A DNA stretch of 64,000 nucleotides. It comes from Talpa occidentalis. Taxonomy: Eukaryota; Chordata; Mammalia; Eulipotyphla; Talpidae. Position numbers and translations under genes: made by a program. Positions 1-13,217 of the stretch are shown one piece after another (position 1 is the stretch's first letter; each line of letters opens with the position of its first letter). The notes beneath the pieces were generated by a model. The model was not told the DNA's origin, made no database searches, and saw only the letters and a list, made by a program, of their open reading frames with translations. The stretch is taken from positions 52,936,329 through 53,000,328 of the forward strand of contig NW_023601212.1 of NCBI RefSeq assembly GCF_014898055.3, given 5' to 3'.

Positions 1-3000
1 TTTGTGAAGGGAGGGGGAAGACTTTTTCTTCGAGGTAGCTAAGTGTGAGGGGAGAGGGTCACTGACTGAATCTGTTCAAGTTAGGTTCACCCCTCTCGGG
101 AGTAGCTTGGGAAGTTACAAGGTTATAACCAACTTGCTATTAAAACCAAGAATAAGGAAAGGAGAGAATAGGTGGGAGTCTGGTGGAAAAGGACCCCTGC
201 CTCATGCTCCCAGGTGGCGCCTCCAGGCCTGAAGACAGTCGAGCATAGACTGATAGATAGACCTACCTTTGAGGGAAAAGTTCTTACTGCTTGGTCCTCC
301 ATTTATAACACAAAGCAGAGTAGTATTTTTATATTTAAATGTAAAAAGAAAAAAAATTATATATATGGGTGTGTGGATATGTGTGTTTTTTTTCTAAAGG
401 AGAAAATCAATCCGGTCACCAAGGGCCAAATGTGAGGGGGAGTGGTCTCGTTGGGCAGGAGGATCTCCTGGTTGGGATTGTGGGGGGTAACGCTGGAAAA
501 GTAGGGCTGTTAGTCCTCCACTGCCACTTCCAGGGTTTCTGTGGCCATGCCCGCTGTCAGAGAGAGGTGGACACGGGTCAGGTAATTGCAGGAAGGAGGT
601 CCCTGGCGAAAGGAGTCACCTGGGCCCATGACATTGGTCTCAAACACACATGGACTTGAACACACGAGCTTAATGATCTGAGTTGGCTGGTCAACTTGCG
701 CATGTTGCTGACAAAGGGTTTTGGGGTTATTTTTCTGGCGGGACTAGCATGTCACTAAAGCAGGCCTTTTGATATATTAAAAATTTTTTAAAAGCAAAAC
801 AAGGTTAGATTTTAATCATATTTGTAGGGTTTCTAAGTCTTTGTTTTACAGAATTGCTTCTTTGCTTTACAGAATTGCTTCTTTGCTTAACTCGGTATCC
901 CTGCTCTTTTGAGGAGCACGGGCTTGACTAAAGTCAAAACACTTGTAATTTTGTATCTTGGTGTGTCTTCTCTGAGTGTGAAATACTCTTTGTTAAGATT
1001 CCTGAGGAGTTATTTTTCCCTTTTATAATAAAAAGGCCCCACCTCATCCCTACCTTTCCCTGCTGTTCCTGGCTGTCTTTCTGTTGTCTACGGCAGGCCA
1101 GTTGCAGTTTCTCTTGCCAGGATTCCTGATGCCTTGTGCAGTATGTTCAGAGTTAACTCCTCGGTATAAACAAGTTGTGTTAACTACCCAGAGCTGCTCA
1201 TATAAATCAACCTAACATTTATAAGATCTCTTCTGACTTGATTCTTTGTGATTCTTTGAAATCTCTAAGAGCCATTATTCAAAAAGGGGTATTTTTTTTT
1301 TTTTTTAATCAGCAAAGCTTTACTTGTCAATGGGATTTTGTAATACATATTTGCAATATGTAAAGCCATATTGCCTACCAGCTCTTCAATGGATGGGGTT
1401 TTTTTGTATTTCTAGATTAAGGCATGAGACAGCTGTATTAGGCTGTAGATACAAACTCCAAGCTTCTCATCCCCATGCTCCTGATCTTGGTGGTGGATTA
1501 CCCTTACTGTAACACCACTGGCTTAATTTTATAGTGTCTAAAGTAATACCTAGCAGGTTTCACTATCCCTACTGGTCTTGATTTCATCCTCTGCCGGTGA
1601 TTCATCTAAACAGCAAATAAGCAAATATTGACTTGCTGCTGTGGGTGGATAGCCTGGGTCTGGTGTGGGCTGAGGCAGTCAGGTCCAACTTACCTTTCCT
1701 TGCACTGCACCAGTGAGCTACCTAGGATTCCCCCGAAGCCCATGTGGACACCTCTGAGCCTTTGCTCCTGATCCCTTTACCTGCAAGTTCTACCATGTTC
1801 AGTTCTACCCTTTACCTGACTCATTTCCACACCAGGCTGGCAGGATCCCTGCTGCTCTGGTACTGTGCACATACCTAATGGCACTTAGCCTAATGTGCCA
1901 GGTTTTGCGGGCAAGAGTAATTCCTGCCTTTGGGAAGTAGTGTCCTCAGTTTGGAGGTAACTGGGACCTGCTGAAGCAGCTTGGAGGTGACACTGCTTCA
2001 GGCAAGTGTGCGTTTTGCCTTAGTCATAGGGAGTCCTAGGTGGAGGGGAGGGGGATTCTTTAGGAAGGTTGACCTCTGACATACTTTTTAGAATAGGATG
2101 ATCTTAGATATTGGATAGAACTGTTTTCATTGGACTAATCTATATTTAGGTCTGAGACACTGATTTTAGGAAATGATTGAACAATTTGACTTCTGAATTG
2201 TTGCAACTTGGAAAGTTCCACAGGTGGCCTGTAGGGAAGCAAAAATATGCCACCCCAAGGCATGTCTTTGGAATAGGTTTATTTCATAGAAAGGGCTGAA
2301 GGCTGCGTGGAAATTGTGTATGGTATTGACATCTAAACTCCTCAATGGCTTTTTCTCATAAAAATGGGGTGATATTACCTGTTGATTTGCTGAGTATGGT
2401 CCTGGCTTGCACCTTTTTGCAGCCTGATGACTGAGTGTCCTCTTGCACTCCACCTTTTCCTGGTTTTGTTGATAACTCATGAGGTCACTCCAATTGAAGC
2501 TCTGCTTCCATCTCCCCAGCCAAGCTGGCTTCTTGGGGTCACCCCTACAGGTCTTGGTGGGGTATATTCTGCACAGCGCAACACTAGATTGAAGAGGCAA
2601 TAATAACCTCAGCACTTTTCTCATCACAACCAAGTCACCAACGGAAAGTACGAAAGTACATTGAAACAAACTCTTAATACAATCAGAATGTAGGTGGAAA
2701 CCAGGGTATTTCCTTCTCCACCCTCCTGGAGTTAGCTTTGACCTACAGGTCACAGTGCAATCCTTTGTATTTCTAAGGGTTATTTTTATAGCTCATTGAC
2801 AAAACAGACACTGGGTTACTATCAGTGATAGATTAGATGAGACTGACACCCAAGCCTTCAACCTTAAAGAGACAGGCCATTATTCACAAGAGTTCTCCGT
2901 TTTAAGCAATTTCAGTTGGCTTAATTTCATCCTGCCACTTAGTTGAATAAACGCTAAATGACTACACGAGCTTACAAGGTTCCAAGTTCCCTGGGTGGGT

Positions 3001-5640
3001 ACTGCTAGTAGCAGGTACAAAACCAGATACATGCTGTTGGATGCAATGGTACACAAATGAAGAAGAATTTCCTACACAACGCTTCTGGCTCCAGACAGCT
3101 CCCAAAGGTGCCATTTAGATAATCCCAGCTCCTGCTTGTGCTTATACCAATAAGGTGCAAAGTCTGAAAGTATCCCAAAAAAAGTGGGTGTCCGCATCAA
3201 CAACATGAAGGCACGGATCCTGTTTTTCGTTCTGACCATTCTCTCCAGCCCTGTCACGGCTCCTGCAGTACTTGTCAAATTAATTATATCTAGGTAGCCA
3301 TTTGGTGAGTCTTAAGCTTACAACACTTAAATTCAGCTTGCCCAGCTCCTCCACCATATATGGTAGAGTCAAAAGGAGGTCTTCGTTCTTTGGCTGTTTT
3401 AACTGGCTTTGGCACTAAGGTCAAGTTCTCTTTTACTAAGTTTAAGGCTCATTTTGTTTAATTCTGGCTGGAATCAGGCTGCCAAGAACCTTGAGTTGCT
3501 TACATTATTAGGACTAATATAAAGTGACAATTTATCATGTAATTCCAAAGACTTCAGGTAGGCTGCTCTGTAAACAATGTGAGCTGATTAATGCCTTACA
3601 TTTTGCAGCTTTTAGCTCAATCCCAGCCTCATTATAAAGTCGTTGTTGATTTTACAATATGCAGGTACATACATACACAAACATGCATAATACAGACATA
3701 CACCACATTTGTGAGCATATGCAAGTACAGACGCATTAGAAACACAATGCAGGTGTATTACATGGATCTTTTGCCCAAGATAAGGTATCACTAAGGAGAC
3801 AGAAATCTATAACTCTCTCTTCCAGAAGCAGTACTCAAGATAATCACTGGACCCAGAATCTATCACTAGGAAAGGGAAGGCAGGACATGAAAGCTATGGT
3901 TCTTAAAACATGATTCTACTGCCAGCTCTGCCTCGCATGTTTCATGGACAGATGTTTCCAGTGCAATGTCAACTATGTGTCTCATTCACTGCCGAGAACC
4001 CCTCTGATGGATGGGGGTGGTGCCCTAGCCCCATGCTACAAAGAAGTGCCTATGCAGTGTCTATTGTCACTTGTTGAGTTTGTTTTGTGGGGCCTCGGAT
4101 CTCAGCAAGTTGTCTTTTTCCTCATGGATTTCAGATCAGGTGCTTGCATTGTCTGAAGACTGCAATGAGTATCAACTTACTCAGCTCCCCCACTGTGTGG
4201 ACAGCCAATAAATGTGTGACTTGAACTCCAGTGGACATGCAGGCTCACCCCAAATCTAATGTCTGCATTGAGACCTTCTGCATTTGCCTCTCAATCAAGG
4301 TGTAGAAGAAGGCATCCCTGTGACTGTGCGCTGCTCTGCTAACAGTAAATGAAGGGGGCATTCAGGATACCTCCAAAATTTAATAAAAGTTTGGGCCAGA
4401 TAGGTACTATTTTTGGTGTTTGGGTGCAAACATATGAATGATGGAGTCAAGTGAAAGGAAATTCTGCTCTTTTCATATCTCACTTCCTTTTACAACTAAA
4501 AGAGAGCCATTGACATCACCTGTCTGTGCACAGCTTCTCCTCAAGCAATTTTGTGAACTGTTTTGGCAACTGTACTCAGCTCATGCCTATATGAAATACA
4601 ACATTGTGCTGGTAGAGGGCAAGGAGAGGATTTTTTTATTTTTGAAAAAGTGAACAATTTTCTGGTCTCTGGGGAGGATCCTATGCTATATTAAGGGCTC
4701 AATTTAGAGAGATAGGAAAGTAGAATAATCCAGTTCTCCAGTGTTTCCTTTACAAGAGAAAGTCATAAAATGAATGTGCTCGGATTCTCCTCCCAAACAG
4801 TCTACCACCACATTCATTTCAAGGTGGGTTTAGGAGCCAAAAAGAGACAACCCACAGACATTTTATATAAATGCATTCTGGCCTAGCTCACATAAGACAC
4901 TTAACCAAGTAAGCCTTCAGTAAATGTTGAATTAAGTTATCAGCAGAAGCTCACTATTAGTGTCATGGGCTAAGGGAGTGAATTCAAATCAGGGTGGGGG
5001 CCGGGGCAGTATATTCACATGCATTAATCTCAGAGGCTAAGTGGTTTGTGTACAAGAGCTGCCCCACTCTTGCAGTTAATCCCAAATTACCAGGTCCAGA
5101 AATCTCTGAGATGGCGAATGCAGGGACTTTGGGCATGATCATTGAAGTGGGTACATCCTGGAAGTAGCTTGAGTCTTTGAGGTTCCTCCCTTCCCATAGG
5201 AGAGGATGAAATTCCTTCCAGATTTCAATTCTGCACTGTGAACCATCGCAACACTGAAATGAAGCAGTTCTGGGTTGAACTTGCCTTCCTAGAGGATGAG
5301 AATGTTCTTCTTAGTGATGATTACTTATTGATCAAGGTTCACAGCTGTGTTTAGAAAGTTAGGTGTGTAGGAGAAGTATGAAAGAAATGAACAAGCCAGA
5401 ACTTCATGCAGCATTTCTTTTGAGGAAAGCAATATAGAGTGACATTTTAGTAGAAGAGTGATAGCAGCATTTAACCATAAAGGGATTGAAACCTCATTTC
5501 TTCCAGGTTCCAGAGAACCAGGTGTGGTTGGCAGACTCCAAACTTCAGGCGCAGGGTTGCAAAGCCTGATAATAATCTTCCTCCTGGAGCTAAGCCTGGA
5601 GCTCTCTGTCCCTGAGGGATAGCTCTAATTGAAAATATCC
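1..5640. other. Gene-free unique sequence
   Basis: No exon, RNA gene or clear transposon was recognised. A poly-T run lies at 1292-1306. The longest open frame is on the minus strand at 2166-2753 (195 codons). It has no recognisable domain and no codon pattern that separates it from chance. A short stretch near 4890-4935 resembles the 3' tail of an ancient MIR or L2 element but is too short to assign. The sequence may be intronic or intergenic. Confidence 0.5.
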
Positions 5641-5770
5641 GGAGTGTATTATCTATTGCAAGTCAAGTGCATGATGAATTACATAACAAATCACCCCAAG
5701 ATGTAGCTGCTTTAAATGACAAATAAGTATTATTTCATGTAGTTTTCTAGGATTAGGAGTCCCGTGGTTC
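5640..5770. repeat. Possible ancient interspersed repeat, family unresolved
   Basis: The text around 5650-5770 (taacaaatcaccccaagatg, then a GGATTAGGAGT-like block) resembles a motif common in old mammalian repeats. I cannot name the family with confidence. Confidence 0.25.
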
Positions 5771-5864
5771 TGCTCCTACGTTTCTTTAGAATTGCAAAGG
5801 GGTGCAGTCTATGAAGATATTTTTTGAGGGGAGGGGGTAGGGGGTTCTGTTATTTTTTTCCTTT

Positions 5865-6335
5865 TATAAACTTTTTAATTTTCTTACATTGCTGTTCATT
5901 TTTTTTATAGTATTTGATTTCTCCCCTTAGGTGTAGTCCCTGTAAATATTCCACCACCACATCACCTGTGAACCATCACCATGTTCCCTTGTGCTCTTCC
6001 CAAGCCTGTTTTGATCCCTTTTCCTCCCCCTCCTCTGCTTTAAGCCTCAGATCTATAGTTATCATCAAGTTTTGCTAAGATATGGAAACAACCTAAATGC
6101 CCAAAAAACAGATGACTGGATCAGGAAGATGTGGTATCTATACACAATGAAATACTACTCAGCAATCAAAAAAAGATAAACTCATGCCATCCACAGCATG
6201 AATGGAGCTGGAAGGGACTATGCTCAGTGAAATAAGTCAGACAGAAAAAGAAAAAGATCAGATGATATCACTTATGTGAGGAATATAGGGAAATTGAACA
6301 AAGGGTCAAAAAAGAAAAAAGACAAAACTTAAAAA
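5865..6335 (-). mobile_element. LINE-1 3' end with inverted upstream segment
   Basis: From 5865 to about 6070 the plus strand begins with T-rich sequence and reads as the complement of an L1 3' untranslated region. From about 6072 to 6335 the orientation flips. There the plus strand carries the typical sequence just around the end of L1 ORF2 (ATGGAAACAACCTAAATG, GAAATAAGTCAGACAGA). A minus-oriented tail joined to a plus-oriented upstream part is the product expected from twin priming during L1 insertion. Target duplications are not clear, so two independent insertions remain possible. Confidence 0.6.
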
Positions 6336-6480
6336 GATTTGCCTGGGACTGCAGGTACTCTTTCCAGCCACATTCATTCACTTGCCTGCTGTCAGGATAC
6401 TCCAGTTCCTTGTACATGGGTCCCTCCATAGTGTTACTCACCCCATATCTTCCCAGAGTGAGTGGGAAGTGGGAGGAAGA

Positions 6481-6512
6481 GACAGAGACAGACAGACAGA
6501 CAGACAGACAGA
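6481..6512 (+). repeat. (GACA)n microsatellite
   Basis: Tetranucleotide GACA repeat with one early interruption. Confidence 0.9.
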
Positions 6513-6557
6513 CTTTTAAAGGAAAGGAGACCATAGTCTTTTTAAATCCTGTAAGTG

Positions 6558-6846
6558 GGGCCTCCCCGGTGGCGCAGCCATTGAGCGCTGGGCTGTGAAG
6601 CTGCCCATAGCCTCCCTCTGCAGCGCCAGTTAGATCCCCGGCCGCTGGTGAGGGTCCCACATGGTGCGACAGACCTCTCCTGCCATGCCTGCTGCTCCCC
6701 TCAGCAGTGTACTTCATCAGTCTGCCTGTTCTGCTCCCTGCTCTGACTCTGGTGAATTCTCTCACCCTCCGATGCTTCTGACTGTACCCAGTGCTTGTAT
6801 AAATAAATAAATAAATAAATAAATATTTACAAAAAAATAAAATAAA
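6558..6846 (+). mobile_element. Full-length tRNA-derived SINE (Rhin-1-like)
   Basis: The element starts at GGCCTCCCCGGTGGCGCAG and has a degraded B box (AGTTAGATCC). The body contains CAGACCTCTCCTG and CTCCCCTCAGCAGTG. The tail is ACCCAGTGCTTG followed by (AAAT)n and poly-A. The target duplication is weak (AAATCCTG-like on both sides). The 3' end is of the ACCCAGTGCTTG subtype. Confidence 0.88.
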
Positions 6847-6849
6847 ATC

Positions 6850-9492
6850 CTGGACGTGATATCCCATTGCTTTGGCAATGTCTATGTGCTAGATGTATCA
6901 CTAGGTTCAACACAACTTAGCAGAAGGAAACACTCTACCTCTTGAGCAAAGGAGTATCAAAGAATTTGTGGGCAAATCTTTTAAATTCACCGCAATGGGC
7001 AGCTTTGGCCCTGAGATCATAGTAAAGATTAAAGCATTATCCCAGGGAGAAAGTCTTTTATTTAAGGTTTCTGGTTTTCTCCCTTTGATTCCTGTTCTTA
7101 ATTATGCCCACTTGTCCATCAGAGGTGCAATTAAACATTTCCAGTTCAAGTCTGCATTTAATTGGGTGTGAGGGATAATGTCAGTGACTTCATTCCCTTT
7201 CTCCATTCCCAGATGGCAACAGGGGCCAGTGGCAATCATTCAGAGAGCCTAGAACAGGCAAGAAGAAAGAAACAAAGTTTCCAGGGACAAAAACAACAAC
7301 CCCGAAGTGTGTGTTTGTGTATAAAGTATATTCCCAGACTGGTTGCTTACTGGCTTTCCATTCCAGTGGCAACCTCCACATTCACATGAGCCTCACCACA
7401 CCCCCAAGCCTGCTAGCTCCAATCAAAGATGGCCTTGATAGTCATTATTACCATGGAATCTGCATTAAAATGTTTGGAGAAGACACACCCACACACTGTG
7501 AGTGATTCCCTCCTTATTCTGGGTTAAGCTGCTTCTGATCCTAAAAGAAAATGACTTGATGGGTGTTAGCCCTTTGGAAAGAAAGAAAGGCAGGTACTCA
7601 GCAGAAAGACTACAAACCAAGAAACCTCAAAAGACTTCTATGTTCTTGCCACAGAGTTCCCAGGAGAGGCCCTCAGGGAACGGCTTTAATATTTCTACCT
7701 GAATAATCAGGACACCTCTGGGGGATAAGTCACTTTTAGGAGCTTGAAATTATTGTTAATGGCCTTGATGTTTTGTCTGTACAGCTATTGAAAATCCAAG
7801 AAACACTTCTGGGGCTACTAAGCTGCTGTGGCTTGTGCAATCTTTTTAGGAGAATCCCTGAGTCAGTGACAAAAGGTGGAAAGAATGGAAGATTCTGGTC
7901 CTAGTCCTCACATTATTTAACCATTAAGTCTCTCCCACTCCACACCCACCCTCCTTTGTCTCTGACATGTTCTTCCTCTACCTTTGAACAGATTGGAAGG
8001 CTCTAAAATCCGACCCAATTTGTTCAGACTTAGATTTTGTCTGGGCACTTGGCACATGCGAACCTCCTCTTGCTGATCCGCCTTGCAAACAGTCTAAAAA
8101 AGCCAGGAATTGCCAAGTCCCAGGTGTTTTCTTTTCACCCTGGGCTTCACCCAGCCTGGCGTGGCAGGCAGCAGGGTTGTTTTGCTTTCATAAGCCGTAT
8201 TATATAACTCAGATCTCAAACACGGGTGCCGAGCCAACTCGGCGGTCACAACGAAGGGGAGGGGAAGATCAATCAAAGAAATGGAGAGAGAAGAAGGAAG
8301 GAGAGGGGAAAAATGGAGAAGAGTACAGGCAGAGAGAGACCACTGAATTTCCATGGCCTGTTCATATGTTCTTGGGTTCTAGGGATAGGATATGCTCTTT
8401 GAAAAGTTCTCCTGCCCCCAGTTTTGTTGTGCAGGAGGCCTCATTCGGTTCACAGTCTTGGAGGAACTCACTGGGTGCCAGCCAGCTGCCTGCAGGCCTC
8501 ACTCAGAGAGGCACTGATATCCTTGCTGGAGGCTGCTGCCACCTGGCATCATGTGGCACTGAATGTTCTTGGGGGAAAACAAACAGGTGTGACGCTGTCT
8601 GTTTCCCCAAACTTTATCCCAGTTCCACACTGACCACCAGAGTCAGTAGACTGGTGAGTGGGGAACGCCCAAAGGGACCTGGAATCCTGAGACCATTTTC
8701 CTCTTCTGTATTTCAAAAGACTGTAGTCTTTTGAAGACAATAGTGCACTTTGCAGGACCTTAGATGTCAGGAAACAGTGCCTGAATCTGGTAGGCATTGG
8801 GTAGGGATTCTGAATTTACACCCACAAAACTCACATTGTTTCATTTGCTTTAATCAAATTAAATTTGAAACCAATACTACCAGGCTATATGCAACTTGCA
8901 TCTATGACCCAAGCAGTTAAGGAATCTTTACTCATGGGTGATGCTCAATGGAAATTTCATTTACCTTTGTGGCACTAAGATGTTGGTACAATTCTTGAGC
9001 AATTTTAAGCCAGGACTCGAGTTTCTATTGAGCCAATTTCTTTCTCAGATTAAATATTCCCAGATACTTCTGTTCTTTTATGGCTTTAAGAGCCATCACC
9101 AGCCTGTTTGTATTCCTCTGAGAGTCTCTGATTTTCCATGCAGTCTAGAAGGCTGTTCTTCCCTGGCTGGTCTGATGGGTGTGACTGCAGAATGAGGACT
9201 TCTTCCTTCCTCCAGACACCAAATTTCTAATTGGTCAAAGAAAACTTTCACTAACTTTTTGGAAGTTTTATAACATCTGTTGCTTTGTAGTCCACTAACA
9301 TCCTTGAGAGAATGGACAAATTGCTCTTAAGCCAACATAAACTTATGCTCTTGATTTTCAGGGCTTAATAAGGATATCAATTTTTACCCTTGTTACATTT
9401 TGTTTCCTAACTATGGTGCAACCTTTTCAGGTCATTGTGATCTTTGGTATTTTGTCTCGTTTTTCCTTTTTTGAGTTATTGATGATTCATTT
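6850..9492. other. Gene-free unique sequence
   Basis: No gene or repeat was recognised. A plus-strand open frame of 185 codons at 8177-8734 is rich in low-complexity K, E and G stretches and matches no protein I know. I treat it as chance. Confidence 0.5.
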
Positions 9493-10075
9493 TGATATAT
9501 GACAGGGAGAGGGGCAGCCCAAACCCCGCAAACCTGCCTATTCTAAATGGGTTCTGCCATCCGCCGCATCAACAGAAAACATAGGAGACTTTAAGGGGAA
9601 GGAACTTTAATAAAACTAGGAAACAATACAGGTAAGGCAGAGTCTAGTTTCTAAATGAAGCACCCAAAGTTACCCGTCCCCTCGTGGGTAAAAGTCCATC
9701 CAAATGGGATTGGCCCAGAGCAAAGCCCCAAAGCCTGCCACAAGTCTAAAGCATCTTCCAGTGGGGACCCACAGAAAGGGCCAGAAACAACCAGACAAGC
9801 CCGGAAGAAAAGGAGCAAAATCAACATCAAGATAAAAGCTGCCATTGTCACCTCCCCATGGGTCTCACCCACATTTGTGTCACCCAGTCCACAGCCAAAA
9901 GACAAGCGCAGTTTCTTTACGTGTCTCTAGGCTCCATGCGCCTCCTCCAGGTCTCCTGGCTCCATCCTGCTTCCTTCCTCAGTCTCTTCTGCACCTTCTT
10001 CTCTCCCTGCTCAGCTCCACCCTCCCTTGGGTGGGGCAGGGAACCTCCCCCTTTCCTGGGGACCACCCTGTTGCA
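9493..10075 (-). mobile_element. Solo LTR, endogenous retrovirus family A
   Basis: The 583-bp LTR is on the minus strand; on the plus strand it begins TGATATATGACAGGG and ends CCACCCTGTTGCA. It aligns along its whole length with the two LTRs of the provirus at 20943-25157, with many substitutions and a few small indels. Direct 4-bp repeats ATTT (9489-9492 and 10076-10079) flank it. This indicates one integration followed by LTR-LTR recombination. It is clearly older than the provirus. Confidence 0.93.
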
Positions 10076-10540
10076 ATTTGACTGTATTACTGTAAATTCT
10101 TCATTCAAGTAAATGACAAAAGTTGAGCAGAGGTAGAAAGAAGTAGAATATTCTGCTGCAAGATGCAGAGACTTCCTGCAGGCTGCAATTATCCATCCTC
10201 AGCACTCTAGCGGTATTGGCTACAGATAGATTCCAGCTGACTTTTCTTTATCTGGGTAACTTTTTTTCAGCTTTTAAAATCATCTTCTAAGAGATTTTCT
10301 CAAATGGTTTACTGAAAGTTAGACCATGCCCTTCCTTATCTACAATCTGGTGGACACCATCAAAAAGAAAATAGGAAATCTAGATTGTCACGACTTTCTC
10401 TTCATTGACCTATTTCTTTGCATTTTGCTTTTTACTTCTGTTGACTACTTGGTAATATTCTCTAATGATTTTCAGTACAATTTTGTTGGTATTAAAAAAC
10501 CTACCAATCTTGTTGAGACTGGCTTTATCTCACCACTTGA

Positions 10541-11460
10541 GCTACAAGTGACGCTGGCTTTGTTGCTGCTGCCAGCCCCAGTGCCTACAACCTGTGGGTC
10601 CACCAGCGCAGGTTGCTCTGAAAGCAGCAGAAGCGGCAGGTTTTTCACCACCCAGTACAAGGAGCCCCACTGGTGCTCTGGCAGCCGGGCTCAGCAGCAG
10701 CCTCAACCATTGCCTGTGGGCAGCACCCAGGCTGCTCCTAAGGCAGGAGCTGGCCCTTGGGCTCTGGCAGAGCAGGCCAAGGCTGCAGTGCAGCAGTCCC
10801 CGGGCTAGTCCTGGGATGCCAACCATGGAGGCGAGGCAACCCCCAAACTCCACAGCAACTGGTTCATATCTGCAGTGAGGAGCACTGGGCCCTGCTGGGG
10901 CAGCTACAGTGCTGTGCTCCCTAGAGCTACAGCAGACAGGCCTGCATCATGCTGGGCCAACATGGCAGGCTCCCAGCCTGTTGCAACAGGCTGGGAGCCT
11001 AGAGTCACTGGGACCTGTATACCAGCATTGCTGCATGGCACCCTGAATTATTAAATCCATGTGCCTTTGGTCCCACTGAAGCCTGCTCAGTGAACCTGCC
11101 CTAGCCTCAGTGCAGATGGAGTCTGGGCAGGCACCCCTGTTATCCCTTTTGTATCTGAAACCATTTCAAATGGACCAATCCCATTGGCACTCTCCAGCTG
11201 TCAATCAAGGACTTGAGCTCATTATGCAGACTGAAAATGGAGCAAGTTTGACTGATGCTTAACAGGCACCAAATAGGAGGCTAGTAGGGTGGGGACCCTG
11301 AAGAGGATTTAATTGCCCCTTGATTAGGATCCTTCCTACTTCTCCAACCTCATCTCAGATAAGAGTGCCCTTACTCTCTGTGCTCTGTCTCACTGTCCTG
11401 CTTTCTGTGCTGTGAAAATACCAAGATGGTGACTTTGGAATCTACTGTTTCTTGAACCAG
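10541..11460. other. GC-rich, CTG/CAG-rich patch of unknown origin
   Basis: This block differs in composition from its AT-rich neighbours, with many CAGCAG and GCTGCTCC-type words. It holds a plus-strand open frame ending at 10808 and antisense frames, none with a recognisable domain. A perfect 34-bp palindrome sits at 10967-11000. It could be a lineage-specific repeat, a decayed CpG island or a pseudogene; I cannot decide. Confidence 0.4.
10967..11000. repeat. Perfect 34-bp palindrome
   Basis: Two 17-base arms are exact reverse complements with no spacer, centred between 10983 and 10984 (core TTGCAA, outer AGGCTCCCAGCC). Pairing stops at 10966/11001. It would form a strong hairpin or cruciform. 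Confidence 0.95.
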
Positions 11461-13207
11461 AAGAGGATGTTTCTCAAGTTCCAATCAGAACTGTCTGATT
11501 CTCACAGATCTCTGTGATCGCTAACTTTCCCAGAAAGCCTTCTCTAAACACTGTCTAAGTAGTCTACTCAGCCTCTGCTATATTCTACCACATTAACCTT
11601 AGAGTTTCTTTCATCTCAAGTATCATACTTATTACCATGCTAATACATTTCTTTGTGTGTTTATTATCTGTGTTCCTAATAATATTAATTTGCAACGTGA
11701 TGTTTTAGAAAGAGTTTGGGATGTGGAATTAGATGGAAGACTTAAGTTAATTTTGGGTTCCACTACTCACATATTATGTGCTCTTGGCAATTTACTTTTC
11801 CTCTCAGTGCCTTATTTTCTCATCAATGGAAGGAGATTTACATAGCACTATGAGGTTGCTATTAGACATTGGAATCATACACCACTATAAACCAGTATTA
11901 TCTCAATTTTTAAAAAAGTGAGATTGCTGTTAAGATTAATGAGCTGACTTCCATAATGTACTAAGCAAAGTTTCTCATGTTACTACATATTGGGCATGGG
12001 ATTTCTAAAGATGTTCACTTTCACCAAATGACATCCCAAGTAGAATCATCTTAAGAATTATTTAAGATGTCTTTATAGAAATTTTTTACTGTAGTTCCTC
12101 TCCCATTTTTATGGCATGAATCAAGGAAATGCTCTGGGTACCATCATCTTGCAAAATAGTAGAGTGGATGCAAGACCTTTCACTTGTCTTTGTCCTGTAG
12201 ATGACCTCTAAATAGTTCACTGCAAGCACTTTTGCCACATAACTCATTGGGCATAGGGCAATATTGCCGCAAAAGAGAAAATGACTGGTTAACAGTTTGG
12301 TGTCAACTGACACAATACTCCCATTTTTTTATTATATAAATCTTAACCTCATAGTGGTCTACACAGTAACAAGTAGACATGGGGTCTTAAAATAGTGGGT
12401 AACAACTCTGTATATTAACTTGATTGGAAAGCTTACTGGAAGGGTGAAATAAGAGGGTGTTAAACTAAATTGCATGCTAGAGAATGATCACATATCATTT
12501 TGCAATTCCTTCGATGAACATTCATCTCTCCTACCTGCCAACACCAGTTTACCAAGTTATGCAGAATATAAAGAGGCAGCTAATAATTCACTGTAGCCTG
12601 GGAAAGCATTAATGAGCAATTCTAATTGTTTTTCCCTTGGAAGCTGAAGCTGTCAGAAATGCTACAATCCAGTTGAACTCAATGGTTCACTAAATGTCAT
12701 CTACTGAGTAGATGCTGAACATCTTGCAATCCCCCTGTGCTGTGAAGATGGTTGCATGTGTCGAGCAGTGTTTGGAGCACCCCGAAGTTCCCATGAGACA
12801 TCTGGTTTTTATTGTGAGTGTCAGAGCCTGCCAGATGCTTGATAGGATGAGATTGTTAAGTTGCTAAACCTCTCATGTGCCCCAGTTCTGGCATCTCCAG
12901 TGTTCCTATTTTTTCGATGACTCCTCCTCCTCCTCCCCTCTCCCCCTCTCCCTCCTCCTATTTTTCCTCCCATTTCCAAATCCTGCAGACCCTGGAGTGT
13001 GTTCACATCTTTTGAATGATCCTATGTGCAGACAAATCCATTAGCTCAATGGACACTTGTAGGTTTTTACCAGGTGCCTTCTAGGGTATAGAGATCTCAT
13101 CTCTCAACTCTGAGTGTTTCTTCCTATAGTCTCCAAAAGAAGACAATACAGGAGAGAAAAAGAAAACAGAGAGGAGTCATCTCTCTGCTAGATGGTCCCT
13201 GTTTTCT
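11461..13207. other. Gene-free AT-rich sequence
   Basis: No gene or assignable repeat was recognised. A CT-rich tract (CTC/CCTCC) lies at 12920-12959. Confidence 0.5.
12920..12959 (+). repeat. CT-rich low-complexity tract
   Basis: CTCCTCCTCC passing into CCCTCTCCC units, a polypyrimidine strand. Confidence 0.85.
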
Positions 13208-13217
13208 CTCTACTCCA

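Noticed and set aside
2166..2753. 195-codon minus-strand open frame
   Set aside because: Longest of its region but without any domain, splice context or conserved-looking motif; likely chance.
6268..6867. 199-codon minus-strand open frame
   Set aside because: It runs through a SINE and an L1 fragment; similar peptides recur at other SINEs, so it is a repeat shadow.
8177..8734. 185-codon plus-strand open frame
   Set aside because: Low-complexity K/E/G-rich start and no recognisable domain; an overlapping antisense frame exists.
10326..10808. 160-codon plus-strand frame in the GC-rich patch
   Set aside because: Open on several frames at once because stops are rare in GC-rich sequence; no domain.
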